DNA of 64,000 nucleotides from Acidianus sp. HS-5 (GCF_021655615.1 NZ_AP025245.1:2232001-2296000), one strand, 5' to 3'; positions 19,577 through 29,722 are shown, counted from the first letter of the stretch. Notes: generated from the sequence alone by a model not told the origin. A program made the numbers and translations.

Positions 19577-20972
19577 GATCGGCAACCGCTATGAACTTAT
19601 TTCCTTTCCTTTTCATGGCCTGGACTATTCCTACTTCGCTGGATAAATACTCAGTTTGAGTAGCAGGTATACCTAACCTCTTCTCTGCAATAACTTTACC
19701 ATTAACATACATGAATCTCGGGGCATTAACTGCCTCATCTATCTCCATAGAATAGTCAGCATAATATTCAAAAACTTCAGAATGTATTTGAGGTCTCAAA
19801 TCTCCACCAGCACAACCTATTATAACGTCCTCATTATCCTTACTAGCTAGCAAGACAGAAAGAGTGTGGAGAGGCCTTTTTCTACCCTCTGGCTTATTTA
19901 CTCCATCCTTAAATCCATAGCCTCTATTATTAAATACAACATCATTAACAATTATCCCTGAGCCGAAAGGATAAAATAAGCTCTGAACAAATCCGACTTC
20001 GTTTTCTCCGTCAGAAACGGCAAAGAAAGTAGTATCTCCACCATATAAATTTACTGGAATTCCTTCGCTTGTCATTCTCTGAATTAAATATCCCTCATCA
20101 AGTAAATATGAAGGTGGTTGATAAAACCTCGGATCTGCTATATATCTATCTCTATCGTCATAAGCCAGAATTGAAATTTTAACATGATTATTAACTCTTT
20201 TAATATCATTATAGGGCAGTTTATTTATTCCAGACAACTCAACCATTTTCAATATTTGGAGAGTCGTAAGCCCTTGTGTATTAGGTGGAAACTCGTAAAT
20301 CTCATAATCTTTGTAACTTGTTTTTACGAGAGTTACCTCTTCTCCGTGAAATTCTGAAAAGTCATCCTCTTCTACTGGAACTCCTTGAGTTTTTAAGCCA
20401 TCTACAATTTCTTGGGAAACCTTCCCTTCATAGAATTCCCTTGGGTTCCTCGAAAGATCTTTAAGAATCTTACTTAGCTTAGGTAATCTTATAAAATCGC
20501 CGAATCTCTTGTTTCCAAATATCTTTTCAAACTGAGGATTAAATTTAGGCGAAGATATTATTGCATGATGCAGAGTTCTACCCACGTAAAATCCATTTGT
20601 AGTCAGTGAAATTGCTGGCTTGAGTAGTTCGTAAAGATCCATTGTAGTGTAATTTTCCTCCAAATAATTCCATAGATCAGCCAAACCTGGAACTACTATA
20701 GAATTAGGATCTCTCTCACTAATCCTTTCTACCTTCAAATTTTTAGGAGACCATCCTGAAGAATTATAAGCCTTTATCCCTTCAGGAGTTTTTATTACTA
20801 TAAAACCGTCTCCTCCAAGACCGCTAGTATGAGGCAAAACTACAGACAGTACTGCACTTATTGCTATTGCGGCATCGAATGCATTTCCACCGTTTTCCAG
20901 AACTTTTGCTCCAACATAGCTTGCGATATAATTCTGCGTGGAAACTACTTTTTTGCCTACTGCAGATATCAT
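19542..20972 (-). CDS. ggt: Gamma-glutamyltransferase family protein
   Basis: A 476-residue Ntn-hydrolase precursor. The family start (STQNYIASYVGAKVLENGGNAFDAAIA), the SGLGGDGFIV segment, the likely autoprocessing Thr in GGDTTFFAVSD (about residue 330) and the C-terminal GCAGGDLRPQ segment (equivalent of the GSPGG loop) are visible. It would cleave itself into two subunits and transfer or hydrolyse gamma-glutamyl groups. No signal peptide is evident, so it is probably cytoplasmic. A TATA-like CTTATACTT lies about 30 bp upstream. In an organism without glutathione the natural substrate is unclear. Confidence 0.88.
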   Translation of the reverse strand: MISAVGKKVVSTQNYIASYVGAKVLENGGNAFDAAIAISAVLSVVLPHTSGLGGDGFIVIKTPEGIKAYNSSGWSPKNLKVERISERDPNSIVVPGLADLWNYLEENYTTMDLYELLKPAISLTTNGFYVGRTLHHAIISSPKFNPQFEKIFGNKRFGDFIRLPKLSKILKDLSRNPREFYEGKVSQEIVDGLKTQGVPVEEDDFSEFHGEEVTLVKTSYKDYEIYEFPPNTQGLTTLQILKMVELSGINKLPYNDIKRVNNHVKISILAYDDRDRYIADPRFYQPPSYLLDEGYLIQRMTSEGIPVNLYGGDTTFFAVSDGENEVGFVQSLFYPFGSGIIVNDVVFNNRGYGFKDGVNKPEGRKRPLHTLSVLLASKDNEDVIIGCAGGDLRPQIHSEVFEYYADYSMEIDEAVNAPRFMYVNGKVIAEKRLGIPATQTEYLSSEVGIVQAMKRKGNKFIAVADPRSEGVALPVQ

Positions 20973-21011
20973 GTATGTTTTTAATTTGCAAGAGGTAATT
21001 AAGTATAAGCC

Positions 21012-21606
<595 letters not shown>

Positions 21607-21609
21607 GCT

Positions 21610-23913
21610 ATGCAAAGGAACGAATTTTACGAAGAGCTAAAGAAAGCTTTATGGGACGGAAAAGAGAAGTATTACAGAAACCTAGTTTACATAGAAAAGA
21701 ACGATTACCTTGATGATCTTTTAACCTCTATTAAGATTTACCTAGAAGTGAATCCTAATCCAAGCGTAATTTACGCATTCCATCCTTGGGTCTCTAAAGC
21801 TAAAGATAGGAGAGATGCTGTTAAGGAATTATTTAGCAATTTTGAAGACGTAGATTACTCATCTACAGACGAAATTCTCGGAAATACATATGACCTAGTT
21901 ATTTTAGATCTAGTGGATAATTTTCAACCAAATTATATAGGAAGATTGGTCGATTTAGCCAGAGGAGGAGGTCTAGTAATTTTATACACTAATAATTTAA
22001 CTGAAAATAAAATGTTTAGAAATTCTATAATAAGAAATGGAAAAGTTCTCGATATTTACGAGAGAAGATTTAAGAAAAAATTGGAAGAACACGAAGGAAT
22101 ATTTATAGCTAACGAAAAAGGTTATGAAGTAAAGCCTTTTGTAGGCGAAACTAAAAGAGAGGAAGTGAAAATACCTCAAAGGACTTTAATGCCTAAGGAA
22201 CTCCACGAAATAGCAATAAGCCAAGATCAAGTAAAAGTTCTTGAAGAGTTCTACTTTTTATTGCGAGGCGGGAAAAGAGTAATCTCTTTAACAGCTGCCA
22301 GAGGTAGAGGAAAGAGCGCAGTGACAGGCTTAGGTTTAGCCGGGATAATAAAGTTAAATTTAGACGACGGTTACGATACTGAAGTAACCGTAACTGCACC
22401 TTCTTTATATTCTGCTTCCCAAATTATGGAGTTCGCTAAAAAAGGACTAGATGCACTAAGGATTAAGAATAAGGAAAAAAGATCTGATACAGGATTTATA
22501 AGAGAAATAAGTGGAAACGGATTTCAAATTTATTATAAACCTCCTGATGCAGTATCTGAATCTGAAAGCAGCAAAGGTATTTTAGTTATAGATGAGGCAG
22601 CATCATTAGGAGTAAACTTTATTGATATAGCTTTGAGAAAATGGAGGAAAATAGTACTTGTAACGACAATTCACGGATACGAAGGTTCAGGAAAGGCTTT
22701 CATAAGGTATTTGAGGAAAATAATCTCAGAAAGGAAGGCTCCAGTTAAATTACTTACAATGCAAAAGCCATTAAGATATGCTGAGGGGGATCCAATAGAA
22801 AAGTGGCTTTATGATACGTTGGTCTTAAATCCAGAGCCTCAAAGACTTCCAGAGGATATTTCAATAGCATTTTATGAAACGCAAGATAAGGAAGAGCTAT
22901 TCATGGATGATAATAAGCTTTTCCCAGTTTACGGGATACTGGTTTCTGCCCATTATAGAAATAACCCTGATGATCTAATGATCATGGCAGACGGAGTTCA
23001 TCATTCTATAAAGACAATCTATTCGGGAGATTCTTACTTGGCAGTAGTTCAGACTTCTGAAGAAGGTGGATTATCAGATAATTTAATAGATTTAGCGTTA
23101 AGAGGAGGAACTTTTGACGGTGATCTAATACCGGATAGGTTATTAAAACACGTAAGATTAAGAGATTTTGGAAAGCTGAAGGGATGGAGAATAATAAGGA
23201 TTGCAGTAGTTCCTGAACTCCAGGATAAGGGATTGGGTAGCAACATTCTCCGGATGGTAACTGAAGATGCGAAAGAAAAAGGGTTAGATTGGATAGGCTC
23301 AAGCTTTATGGGTGATTATAGGGTACTGAAGTTTTGGATAAACAATGGTTTTATTCCTATTCACGTATCGCCTGTAAGGAATGAAAAATATGGGGATTTT
23401 CCAGTAGTAGTAATTAAACCATTAACTGAAATTGCTAAGAAAATTATAGACATTTCCTCATTTATTTTTAAGGAAAAATTGCTTAACACTATTCACGACA
23501 TTTACTTTAATATGTCTCCTCAAGTAGCTCAATTATTATTAAGAGGGAATAAGGCTTATAAAGACGTGAATTTAAGTAAGCTATATTTAGCCAAAATTGT
23601 AGCTTTTATTCAAGGTACTAGTCCTTATGAAGCTTCAGCAGATGGAATCCATTTATTAACGCTAAAATACTTCTGGGATTCCAAAAGAGACTGGTCTCTT
23701 TATGACGAGGAGGAGTGGATATTAATAGGTAAAGTACTTCAAGGAAAGCCTTGGGGATACTTATCCAGTCTATTAGGAATAAACAGGACACAGATGAACG
23801 AGTTTCTATATACTGCTATCACAACAATATTAGAAAAATATTATAATATTGATGCTGCAGGTAATATAGGTTATAGTCTCTCAGATTTAGGTGATGAATT
23901 CACAACACGATGA
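21610..23913 (+). CDS. tmcA: tRNA(Met) cytidine acetyltransferase TmcA
   Basis: A 767-residue RNA acetyltransferase of the TmcA/Nat10 family that forms N4-acetylcytidine in tRNA or rRNA with acetyl-CoA and ATP. Domains in order: an N-terminal DUF1726-like region, an RNA-helicase-like module with Walker A ARGRGKSAV (about residue 235) and Walker B LVIDEAAS (about 325), a GNAT module with the acetyl-CoA loop VVPELQDKGLGS (about 535), and a C-terminal tRNA-binding region. The length is typical. The last codons overlap a candidate C/D box sRNA. The assignment is secure; exact RNA targets are not visible. Confidence 0.93.
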   Translation: MQRNEFYEELKKALWDGKEKYYRNLVYIEKNDYLDDLLTSIKIYLEVNPNPSVIYAFHPWVSKAKDRRDAVKELFSNFEDVDYSSTDEILGNTYDLVILDLVDNFQPNYIGRLVDLARGGGLVILYTNNLTENKMFRNSIIRNGKVLDIYERRFKKKLEEHEGIFIANEKGYEVKPFVGETKREEVKIPQRTLMPKELHEIAISQDQVKVLEEFYFLLRGGKRVISLTAARGRGKSAVTGLGLAGIIKLNLDDGYDTEVTVTAPSLYSASQIMEFAKKGLDALRIKNKEKRSDTGFIREISGNGFQIYYKPPDAVSESESSKGILVIDEAASLGVNFIDIALRKWRKIVLVTTIHGYEGSGKAFIRYLRKIISERKAPVKLLTMQKPLRYAEGDPIEKWLYDTLVLNPEPQRLPEDISIAFYETQDKEELFMDDNKLFPVYGILVSAHYRNNPDDLMIMADGVHHSIKTIYSGDSYLAVVQTSEEGGLSDNLIDLALRGGTFDGDLIPDRLLKHVRLRDFGKLKGWRIIRIAVVPELQDKGLGSNILRMVTEDAKEKGLDWIGSSFMGDYRVLKFWINNGFIPIHVSPVRNEKYGDFPVVVIKPLTEIAKKIIDISSFIFKEKLLNTIHDIYFNMSPQVAQLLLRGNKAYKDVNLSKLYLAKIVAFIQGTSPYEASADGIHLLTLKYFWDSKRDWSLYDEEEWILIGKVLQGKPWGYLSSLLGINRTQMNEFLYTAITTILEKYYNIDAAGNIGYSLSDLGDEFTTR

Positions 23914-23941
23914 TCGATGAGATAATGCACCTCGACTGATT
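23889..23941 (+). ncRNA. Candidate C/D box sRNA overlapping the 3' end of tmcA
   Basis: A perfect C box GTGATGA (23891-23897) is followed by a 12-nt spacer, a D'-like ATGA (23910-23913), a C'-like TCGATGA (23914-23920), a 15-nt spacer and a D box CTGA (23936-23939). Size and spacing fit Sulfolobus C/D guide RNAs, several of which overlap ORF ends. D' and C' are imperfect, no target was identified, and the 5' half is coding, so this remains a candidate. Confidence 0.35.
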
Positions 23942-24698
23942 ACAATGTGTAATATATCAGTGATGCTACTATAAGTAAAGAGAACAATTGATGAAGCCCT
24001 ACAGAAATTCCTGGTTTTACCGGGTTTTTATTTGAGCCTACGTATACTAACAATCCTACAGTTACTTCAGCTATTGTAAGCAGCAGAGGTATCCATAAAG
24101 CTTCTATGACTAGAGCTATCACGAAAATCGCTGCAAGTACGGCATGTATTAACCAAGCTCCTTGTAACCAATTCTTCGGCTTCCTAACATCTCCTATTTG
24201 GAATTTCATTTTCCTCATTCCAGTAACTACTCCGCCCATGAATATGACGAAATAAAGAAAGTGTGGAGGAAGCACAGCGTAAATGAAAAAGTGAAGAATA
24301 TTAACGTCAAATCCTTTAAGGAAGATTACAAAATATGTCGCAAATACGCTATAAGCGGCTATATCGTGAAGCCCTTGGAAAAATGAAGGTAATTTTCCTG
24401 CAAGAACGTAAAGCGTTGCCATTCCAAGCAATGCAGTGGCTACTACTCCTAAAAATCCGACAAGACTAACTACCGAAAATCTCAATATTAAAAATGCTAA
24501 AGAAATTAATCCTACAATACTCGCGCTAATTCTATGAATTGCTTCTGGATCCTTCTTTGCTGCGGTTTGCAATATATCTCTAGTATACGGCCAATTTGTT
24601 CCTAAGGATAATCCGTATCCATAACCTTCTACTATTCCTCCTAAAACTATTGTTATACCTGCAAAAATTGATGCAAGTAAACTAATTTCCTTAAGCAT
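23940..24698 (-). CDS. ctaA: Heme A synthase/cytochrome oxidase assembly protein (CtaA-like)
   Basis: A 252-residue membrane protein with about seven or eight hydrophobic helices. The segment EAIHRISAS (about residue 58) matches the heme A synthase ExxHR motif, and further His residues occur in FQGLHDIAAY, HAVLAAI and GLHQLFSL at the expected helix ends. It should convert heme O to heme A or serve in terminal oxidase maturation in the membrane. The heme O synthase gene is about 7 kb away. Convergent with tmcA. Archaeal CtaA proteins vary in length; this one is near the bacterial two-fold form. The call rests on motifs, not alignment. Confidence 0.78.
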   Translation of the reverse strand: MLKEISLLASIFAGITIVLGGIVEGYGYGLSLGTNWPYTRDILQTAAKKDPEAIHRISASIVGLISLAFLILRFSVVSLVGFLGVVATALLGMATLYVLAGKLPSFFQGLHDIAAYSVFATYFVIFLKGFDVNILHFFIYAVLPPHFLYFVIFMGGVVTGMRKMKFQIGDVRKPKNWLQGAWLIHAVLAAIFVIALVIEALWIPLLLTIAEVTVGLLVYVGSNKNPVKPGISVGLHQLFSLLIVASLIYYTL

Positions 24699-24800
24699 AA
24701 TATCCTTTTCAACTGCAGGGTAATAAAACGTTTGTTAAGATAATGGAACATTTTGTTAAATAAGAGTAAATTCTTTATTTTCTTCATGTAGATTAATCTT

Positions 24801-25136
24801 GTGTTAGATATACTTTGGAGAATTATAGATCTGCAACTTCCTCTAGTAAAATCTGACATGGAATCTTTCTTGGTAAAAGATGGAGAAATAACAGAGGATG
24901 ATTTAAAAACATTTAATGAGGCTTCAGAACTAATAAAAAAGGCATATAATATTGCCGAAAATGACCTTAATTCGTCTAAAAACCTTTTAAAGGAAGCTCT
25001 TAGTAAGCTTGATGCAATAAAGCCTAAGAAACCCTTTCCTCCAGAGATGAGAATAAGGTTTGACGAGCTAAAATCATCAATACACGAAATTCTAGGTGAA
25101 AATAAAGTTTCTCAGCCCACATCTCCTAAAAGTTAA
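24801..25136 (+). CDS. Hypothetical helical protein
   Basis: A 111-residue protein starting at GTG (24801), about 28 bp after a TATA-like CTTTATTTT. I do not recognise a family. The sequence is strongly charged and helix-prone (residues 25-70), with a proline break (IKPKKPFPPEMRIR) and a second helix near the C-terminus, suggesting a small helical hairpin that binds a partner. No membrane segment and no Cys. A T-rich tract follows the stop. It is divergent from ctaA, with separate promoters in the 102-bp gap. Confidence 0.55.
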   Translation: MLDILWRIIDLQLPLVKSDMESFLVKDGEITEDDLKTFNEASELIKKAYNIAENDLNSSKNLLKEALSKLDAIKPKKPFPPEMRIRFDELKSSIHEILGENKVSQPTSPKS

Positions 25137-25137
25137 T

Positions 25138-25156
25138 ATTTTTTATATTTTGTTTC
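25138..25156 (+). terminator. T-rich tract after the hypothetical gene
   Basis: The stop codon is followed by TATTTTTTATATTTTGTTT, a T-rich run of the sort that ends archaeal transcripts. It separates the hypothetical gene from the permease promoter region. Confidence 0.4.
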
Positions 25157-25181
25157 ATTATATATAAATATATTTTTGAAA

Positions 25182-25294
25182 CCCTTTAAGCTCAAAAAAT
25201 ATTTTTTATCGAGTATTCCCTTTAAGCTTTGCGGAGTTTACGAGTAAAAATTAGGGAAATTTTATAAATTCTTAAGACCGAAAAGCTTAAAGGG
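25182..25294. promoter_or_regulatory. Three copies of CCCTTTAAGCT before the permease, with promoter
   Basis: The 11-mer CCCTTTAAGCT occurs at 25182-25192 and 25218-25228, and inverted (AGCTTAAAGGG) at 25284-25294; the second and third extend to 12 matching bases. A TATA box TTTATAAA at 25261-25268 sits between them, with a purine-rich AGGGAAAT just upstream as a possible BRE. The inverted copy falls on the expected transcription start and ends 5 nt before the ATG. This looks like a regulator-binding site set; the regulator is unknown. Confidence 0.6.
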
Positions 25295-25299
25295 AGATC

Positions 25300-26703
25300 A
25301 TGAGGCTCAGCAAGGGGTCAGTCTCACTAAAGGAAGCTTACGGTCAAGCTATGGCAGTAACTGCGCCTTTAGGTAGCGTAGTTTCTACCTCAACTGCCGC
25401 AATACTTTATGCAGGCTATTCAGTAGTATTTACTACATTGTTAGCCTTACTTGGCAGTGCTCTTTGGATTTTTACGCTTACAAGGTATACTTCAAAATTA
25501 GCCTCCGCAGGAGGATATTATACTTATGGTTATAGTGCTTGGAGGAGCAAGAAAATCTCATTCTTTGAAGCTCTTATAGAGGCTTTAGCTTATACATTCC
25601 TTAATGCAGTAAATGCTATTACTGTATATCTTATAATATCAATAACTTTAGGAATATTCGGAGTTTCTTTAACACCACTAGAGGAAGGAGCTATAATATT
25701 TCTTGCTATACTTTATCCTACAGTAATATCCTTTACTCATATAAAATTTGTTTTAGGTAAGGTAGTTTCGATAAGTGCGACTGCAGAAGCTTTACTGTTA
25801 ATAGCAATGTTTGCTTTTTCACTAACTAAAGGTTTTCATTTTAATTACATGACGCCCGGTAACGTTCCAGTTCACGATCTTGCAACTGCATTTGTACTAT
25901 CAATGGTGAGCATATCGGGTGCTGGAGCCGCGACATATTTGGGAGAAGAAGCAAAGCATCCTACAAAAACTATAACACTAGGAATGTGGTTATCACTTTT
26001 AATAGGCGGAACTGCAATGTTCTTAGGGACTTATGCTTTGGTTGCATTATGGAATGGCTCTCTTTCATCTTTATCTTGCTCTCCTCAGCCTTTAATTTAT
26101 GAAATGTACTCCTTTGGCTTGTTACCGCTTTTAATAGCACTAATTATGTCAATAAACAGTTTATTTGCTTCGAACATAGGAACTACTTTGGGCGCTGCAA
26201 GGATAATATTTAATCTATCTAGAGAAAAATCTGCTCCATCGGCTTTTTCTAAAGTAAACAGCAGTAAAGAGCCTGTAATCGCTACAATATTTATAGGGAG
26301 TGTCACAGGAATAGTGACTGCATTATCTGTAGTATTTTTAGGAATAAATATTGCTTTTGCAGATATAAGTGCAATATCTGGAATATTATGGTTATCAGGT
26401 AGAATAATAGACGGCTTTGGCGTTCCTATTTTATATTACAGAATTGGCCAGCTTGGAATATTTAGTGCAGTACTGCCGTTAATGGCTACGGGTCTTAATG
26501 TCTGGGGAGTATCAGAAAGCATATCAGTGCCCGATATGGCTTCAATTGTAATATTAACTTCAATAGTTGCAGTATTATTGGGCTGGTATTTAATTAAAGG
26601 GAGGAAAGGCAATCCAGGCAGTCTTGTAGTCGATGATAATAACCAAGTAATAACTATAGACGAATATATAAAGAAATTGAAAGAAAAAAGTATTACTACT
26701 TAA
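25300..26703 (+). CDS. APC-superfamily amino acid permease
   Basis: A 467-residue transporter with about 12 transmembrane helices. The first helix carries the unwound substrate motif typical of the superfamily (AVTAPLGSVVSTST) and the family GAGAATYLGEEAKHP segment follows helix 6, as in archaeal amino acid-polyamine-organocation permeases. It imports an amino acid or polyamine at the cytoplasmic membrane. Its promoter has three copies of an 11-bp motif, so expression is probably controlled by a dedicated regulator. A UspA gene follows convergently with an 8-nt overlap. Substrate is not determined. Confidence 0.85.
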   Translation: MRLSKGSVSLKEAYGQAMAVTAPLGSVVSTSTAAILYAGYSVVFTTLLALLGSALWIFTLTRYTSKLASAGGYYTYGYSAWRSKKISFFEALIEALAYTFLNAVNAITVYLIISITLGIFGVSLTPLEEGAIIFLAILYPTVISFTHIKFVLGKVVSISATAEALLLIAMFAFSLTKGFHFNYMTPGNVPVHDLATAFVLSMVSISGAGAATYLGEEAKHPTKTITLGMWLSLLIGGTAMFLGTYALVALWNGSLSSLSCSPQPLIYEMYSFGLLPLLIALIMSINSLFASNIGTTLGAARIIFNLSREKSAPSAFSKVNSSKEPVIATIFIGSVTGIVTALSVVFLGINIAFADISAISGILWLSGRIIDGFGVPILYYRIGQLGIFSAVLPLMATGLNVWGVSESISVPDMASIVILTSIVAVLLGWYLIKGRKGNPGSLVVDDNNQVITIDEYIKKLKEKSITT

Positions 26704-27088
26704 CAACTAAAACTGGATAAGGAGATTTACTAACTAACGCGGAAGACACACTACCTAAAATAACCCTTTTTAATCCCGTTAGACCTCTACTTCCAGTTAC
26801 TATTAGATCGCACCCTATTTCCTTACAATAGCTTACTAAACTATCGGTTACATCATTACTTTCAAGTATTTTTTCCTTAACATTGTATCCTTCTAATTCA
26901 CTTTTTATTTCATCTATTGATTTTTTGGCTTTATCCTCACTGTCTATTATAACTTGTTCGGGACTTTTTGGAGCTTCTTTTACTACGGTAACTATATGTA
27001 TTTCGTCCTCCTTCTTGATAAATCTTAAAGCAAAAAATACTGCTTTCTTTGAGTAATCCGAACCATCATAGGCTAAAACTACTTTCAT
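26696..27088 (-). CDS. Universal stress protein UspA family
   Basis: A 130-residue UspA-fold protein of the ATP-binding type. The N-terminal strand with VLAYDGSDYSKKA and the C-terminal nucleotide motif GSRGLTGLKRVILGSVS (the G-2x-G-9x-G-S pattern, about residue 98) are intact. It is a cytoplasmic stress or nucleotide-sensing protein; small stand-alone Usp proteins are often placed next to transporters, here an amino-acid permease. It has its own promoter region in the 59-bp AT-rich gap upstream. Confidence 0.9.
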   Translation of the reverse strand: MKVVLAYDGSDYSKKAVFFALRFIKKEDEIHIVTVVKEAPKSPEQVIIDSEDKAKKSIDEIKSELEGYNVKEKILESNDVTDSLVSYCKEIGCDLIVTGSRGLTGLKRVILGSVSSALVSKSPYPVLVVK

Positions 27089-27147
27089 GAGAAAATATGT
27101 GTAATAAAATAATTATAAGTCTTTCTAACGTTTTAATTAAAAAATTT

Positions 27148-28416
27148 TTAGACTATACTTAAACCTTGAATTTCTAGGTCTCCAGTGTTTACATTACCTA
27201 TCATTAATCTCCTCTTAGAGGATTTCTGAATTCCTTTAAGCAAGTCCTTCAAATTAGACGTTATAACTATCTCTTTTAATGAAATCTTTTTACCGTCCTT
27301 TACTACCCAAGCTACTGAACCTACTATGCTAAACTCTCCAGTATCAAAATTACTAGTATGAACTCCTTGAACTTCATCCACGAAAACTTTTCCTTCTTCT
27401 GATAAATCTTCTTCCTCATTATTCACGTAAAATTCTAAATTACTAGGATAAATATAAGGTATTGAAGAGTAACCTCTTGTCGCTGACGCTGTGTTTTCTC
27501 TTTTTGTTTTCAAAGACCAATAATAGTTACTGAGGAACTTTCTTACTTCAACGTTTATTATTTCATTAACTAAAGACTCCTGCCCTTCGCCATCAAAGGA
27601 CCTGCTATAAACACTTTCCTCTGTCATAGGATTATCTATTATCTTCAAATTCTCATTAAGTACTTCTCCTTCTTTTAGAGGGCTTCTATGTCTATAATAA
27701 TTCTCCAAAGATATTGCATAACTCAGTAGGGGTAATACTAAATAGTACACTGCTTTAGGAGTCAAAACTACGGATTTAGGCTTAAAGTCTAAAGCAGTTC
27801 TTTCAGACGTGATTCTGACTTTTTCTATTATACTATCTTTTAGTTCACTTATGTCTGCTGAAGGAGTTCTAAAGGATCTAGCTTCATAAATTTCCGGTCC
27901 TACATAACCTACATCCTTATAATTTGCACTCACACTTGCACTAATACCGCTCCTCTTCTCATTAACATTCATCCCTTCAGTACTTAAAATTCCTATTTCA
28001 GTAATCCATGCAGTAGAATTCAATGTTGCTACATTGATTTTCTCCTTCAATTCCTCTAATTCTTTGATTTTCTCCTTCACGCTCTCGTGTAAGTCAAATT
28101 TTTTATAAAGGTTCAAGTACCTTATTTTAGCAGGCTTAGGAATTTCGTTTGCTTCATCCTTTTCTGAAATTTTCCAAGATTTTATAGCGGAGTCTAGCAA
28201 ATTATCATCTAGTCTAGTAGAGTAAGCAAATCCCACTTTTCCTTCTTTAAATACTCTAAGACCATAACCTTCTTCATTCAAGAATCTGGAGTATATTTGT
28301 TTTTCCTCATTTATTGAGAATTCACTCCTTTTTGCATAAAATATTTCTGCGGAATATCCTAAATTTTTAGCCTTATCCAATATCTCAAACATATCCTCCC
28401 ACCTTAACCTTAACAC
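27148..28416 (-). CDS. pmbA: TldE/PmbA-family protein (partner of TldD)
   Basis: A 422-residue member of the TldD/PmbA family. The N-terminal segment with ARSEFSI-like and GYGLRVFKEGKVGFAYS matches the shared fold, but no HExxxH zinc motif is present, as expected for the TldE subunit. With TldD it forms a heterodimeric metalloprotease that degrades unfolded peptides. Its start lies 32 nt inside the end of tldD, so translation is coupled and subunits are probably made in equal amounts. An inner Met is available a few codons downstream. Confidence 0.85.
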   Translation of the reverse strand: MLRLRWEDMFEILDKAKNLGYSAEIFYAKRSEFSINEEKQIYSRFLNEEGYGLRVFKEGKVGFAYSTRLDDNLLDSAIKSWKISEKDEANEIPKPAKIRYLNLYKKFDLHESVKEKIKELEELKEKINVATLNSTAWITEIGILSTEGMNVNEKRSGISASVSANYKDVGYVGPEIYEARSFRTPSADISELKDSIIEKVRITSERTALDFKPKSVVLTPKAVYYLVLPLLSYAISLENYYRHRSPLKEGEVLNENLKIIDNPMTEESVYSRSFDGEGQESLVNEIINVEVRKFLSNYYWSLKTKRENTASATRGYSSIPYIYPSNLEFYVNNEEEDLSEEGKVFVDEVQGVHTSNFDTGEFSIVGSVAWVVKDGKKISLKEIVITSNLKDLLKGIQKSSKRRLMIGNVNTGDLEIQGLSIV

Positions 28417-29722
28417 TTATATAAGGACCTCCTGTCCCAACTGGGACGCTTTGCCCCCCTTTACCGCAAAAGCCAGGCCATACATCAAATTCTTTTGAAA
28501 CTCCTTTTATTTTACCTAGAGTTTCTATTGTATAACCCGAAATTCCCATGTTTCTTATTGGTTCTCCTATCTCGCCGTTGTGTATATAATAGCCTTCTTG
28601 TATTCCGAACTGAAAAGTTCCATCTGGACTAGTCTGCCCTCCCAGAGGAGACACAATGAAATATCCTTCCTTTATTTCACTAATTAATTCCTCAACTTTC
28701 TTATCTCCTGGCAACATGAAAGTATTCCTCATTCTTATTAATATGGGACTTCTGAAGTCCTCTGCCCTTGCATTGCCTGTGGGTCTTTCTCCTAGGAAAG
28801 TTGAATAATATCTGTCAACCAGAAACTCCGACACCATTCCATTCTCCACAATTTTTACTTCTCTTCCTTCAACTCCCTCATCATCATAAGGTGTAATTCC
28901 TATTGCCATGTTATAATCCATTTTGGGGGCATCATGAACTGAAACGTAATCTGGGGCTATCTTCTTCCCCCTCAATTGACTCAGTATTCCGTTTACTGCT
29001 AAATCTGCCTCAGCCAAGTGTCCTAAAGCCTCGTGAGAGAAGACTCCTACAACATCCGGACCTAGAACTACGTCAAACTCTCCTGCCTTAGGAGTTTTAC
29101 CTTTAAGCTGGTTATTTAGCCTCTTTCTCAAGGTATCTATCATTTGATTTGTATCGAAAACCTCTAAAGGATATCCTTTATAAGTATATGCAGAATAAAA
29201 GGAAGAAGCAATAACGTCACCCTCTCTAGCAACTGCAGAAATTGAGATGCCGTTTAACACGTATTCTTGATAAATTTCTCTTCCTTCAGTACTTGCATAA
29301 TCTTTCTTTACACCTTCCTGAAAGTATCTAATGTTTACTGACTTTACTCTCTCATCCTTAAGAAGTTCCCCTTTAATTTTATCTAAGTCGTCCATTATTT
29401 CTTCTAAACTCTTTGAGGGGGGCTTTTGCTGTCTTATTATAACTTTATCCTTCTTTGGCGGTAAGAAAGTGATGTTTACCTTCTCATCGCCGTAAGCAGA
29501 GTCTATTGCATTTCTTACTTCTTCTTCCCCGAGCTTTGTAGAATTCGAGTATCCCCAATTTCCGTTGTTAAGTACTCTTAATGAGTACCCCTCATCAACT
29601 CCGTTTGTTATAACATATTTTCTGCTTTCTGTCACGTTGAGAGATAATTCATCATATCTGTAATGCCTAACATCTGCAAATATTGCCCCAAGGTTTTCAG
29701 CTTTTTTTAAAACTTCTATCAT
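28385..29722 (-). CDS. tldD: TldD metalloprotease subunit
   Basis: A 445-residue zinc metalloprotease subunit. The active-site motif HEALGH is in VFSHEALGHLAEAD (about residue 230), with a C-terminal Cys in WPGFCGKGGQSVPVG where the family often places a zinc ligand. It pairs with the following TldE gene in a heterodimeric protease. The start ATG has a strong Shine-Dalgarno-like GGAGG about 13 nt upstream, unlike the leaderless genes around it. It is divergent from the NikR-like gene. Confidence 0.9.
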   Translation of the reverse strand: MIEVLKKAENLGAIFADVRHYRYDELSLNVTESRKYVITNGVDEGYSLRVLNNGNWGYSNSTKLGEEEVRNAIDSAYGDEKVNITFLPPKKDKVIIRQQKPPSKSLEEIMDDLDKIKGELLKDERVKSVNIRYFQEGVKKDYASTEGREIYQEYVLNGISISAVAREGDVIASSFYSAYTYKGYPLEVFDTNQMIDTLRKRLNNQLKGKTPKAGEFDVVLGPDVVGVFSHEALGHLAEADLAVNGILSQLRGKKIAPDYVSVHDAPKMDYNMAIGITPYDDEGVEGREVKIVENGMVSEFLVDRYYSTFLGERPTGNARAEDFRSPILIRMRNTFMLPGDKKVEELISEIKEGYFIVSPLGGQTSPDGTFQFGIQEGYYIHNGEIGEPIRNMGISGYTIETLGKIKGVSKEFDVWPGFCGKGGQSVPVGTGGPYISVKVKVGGYV

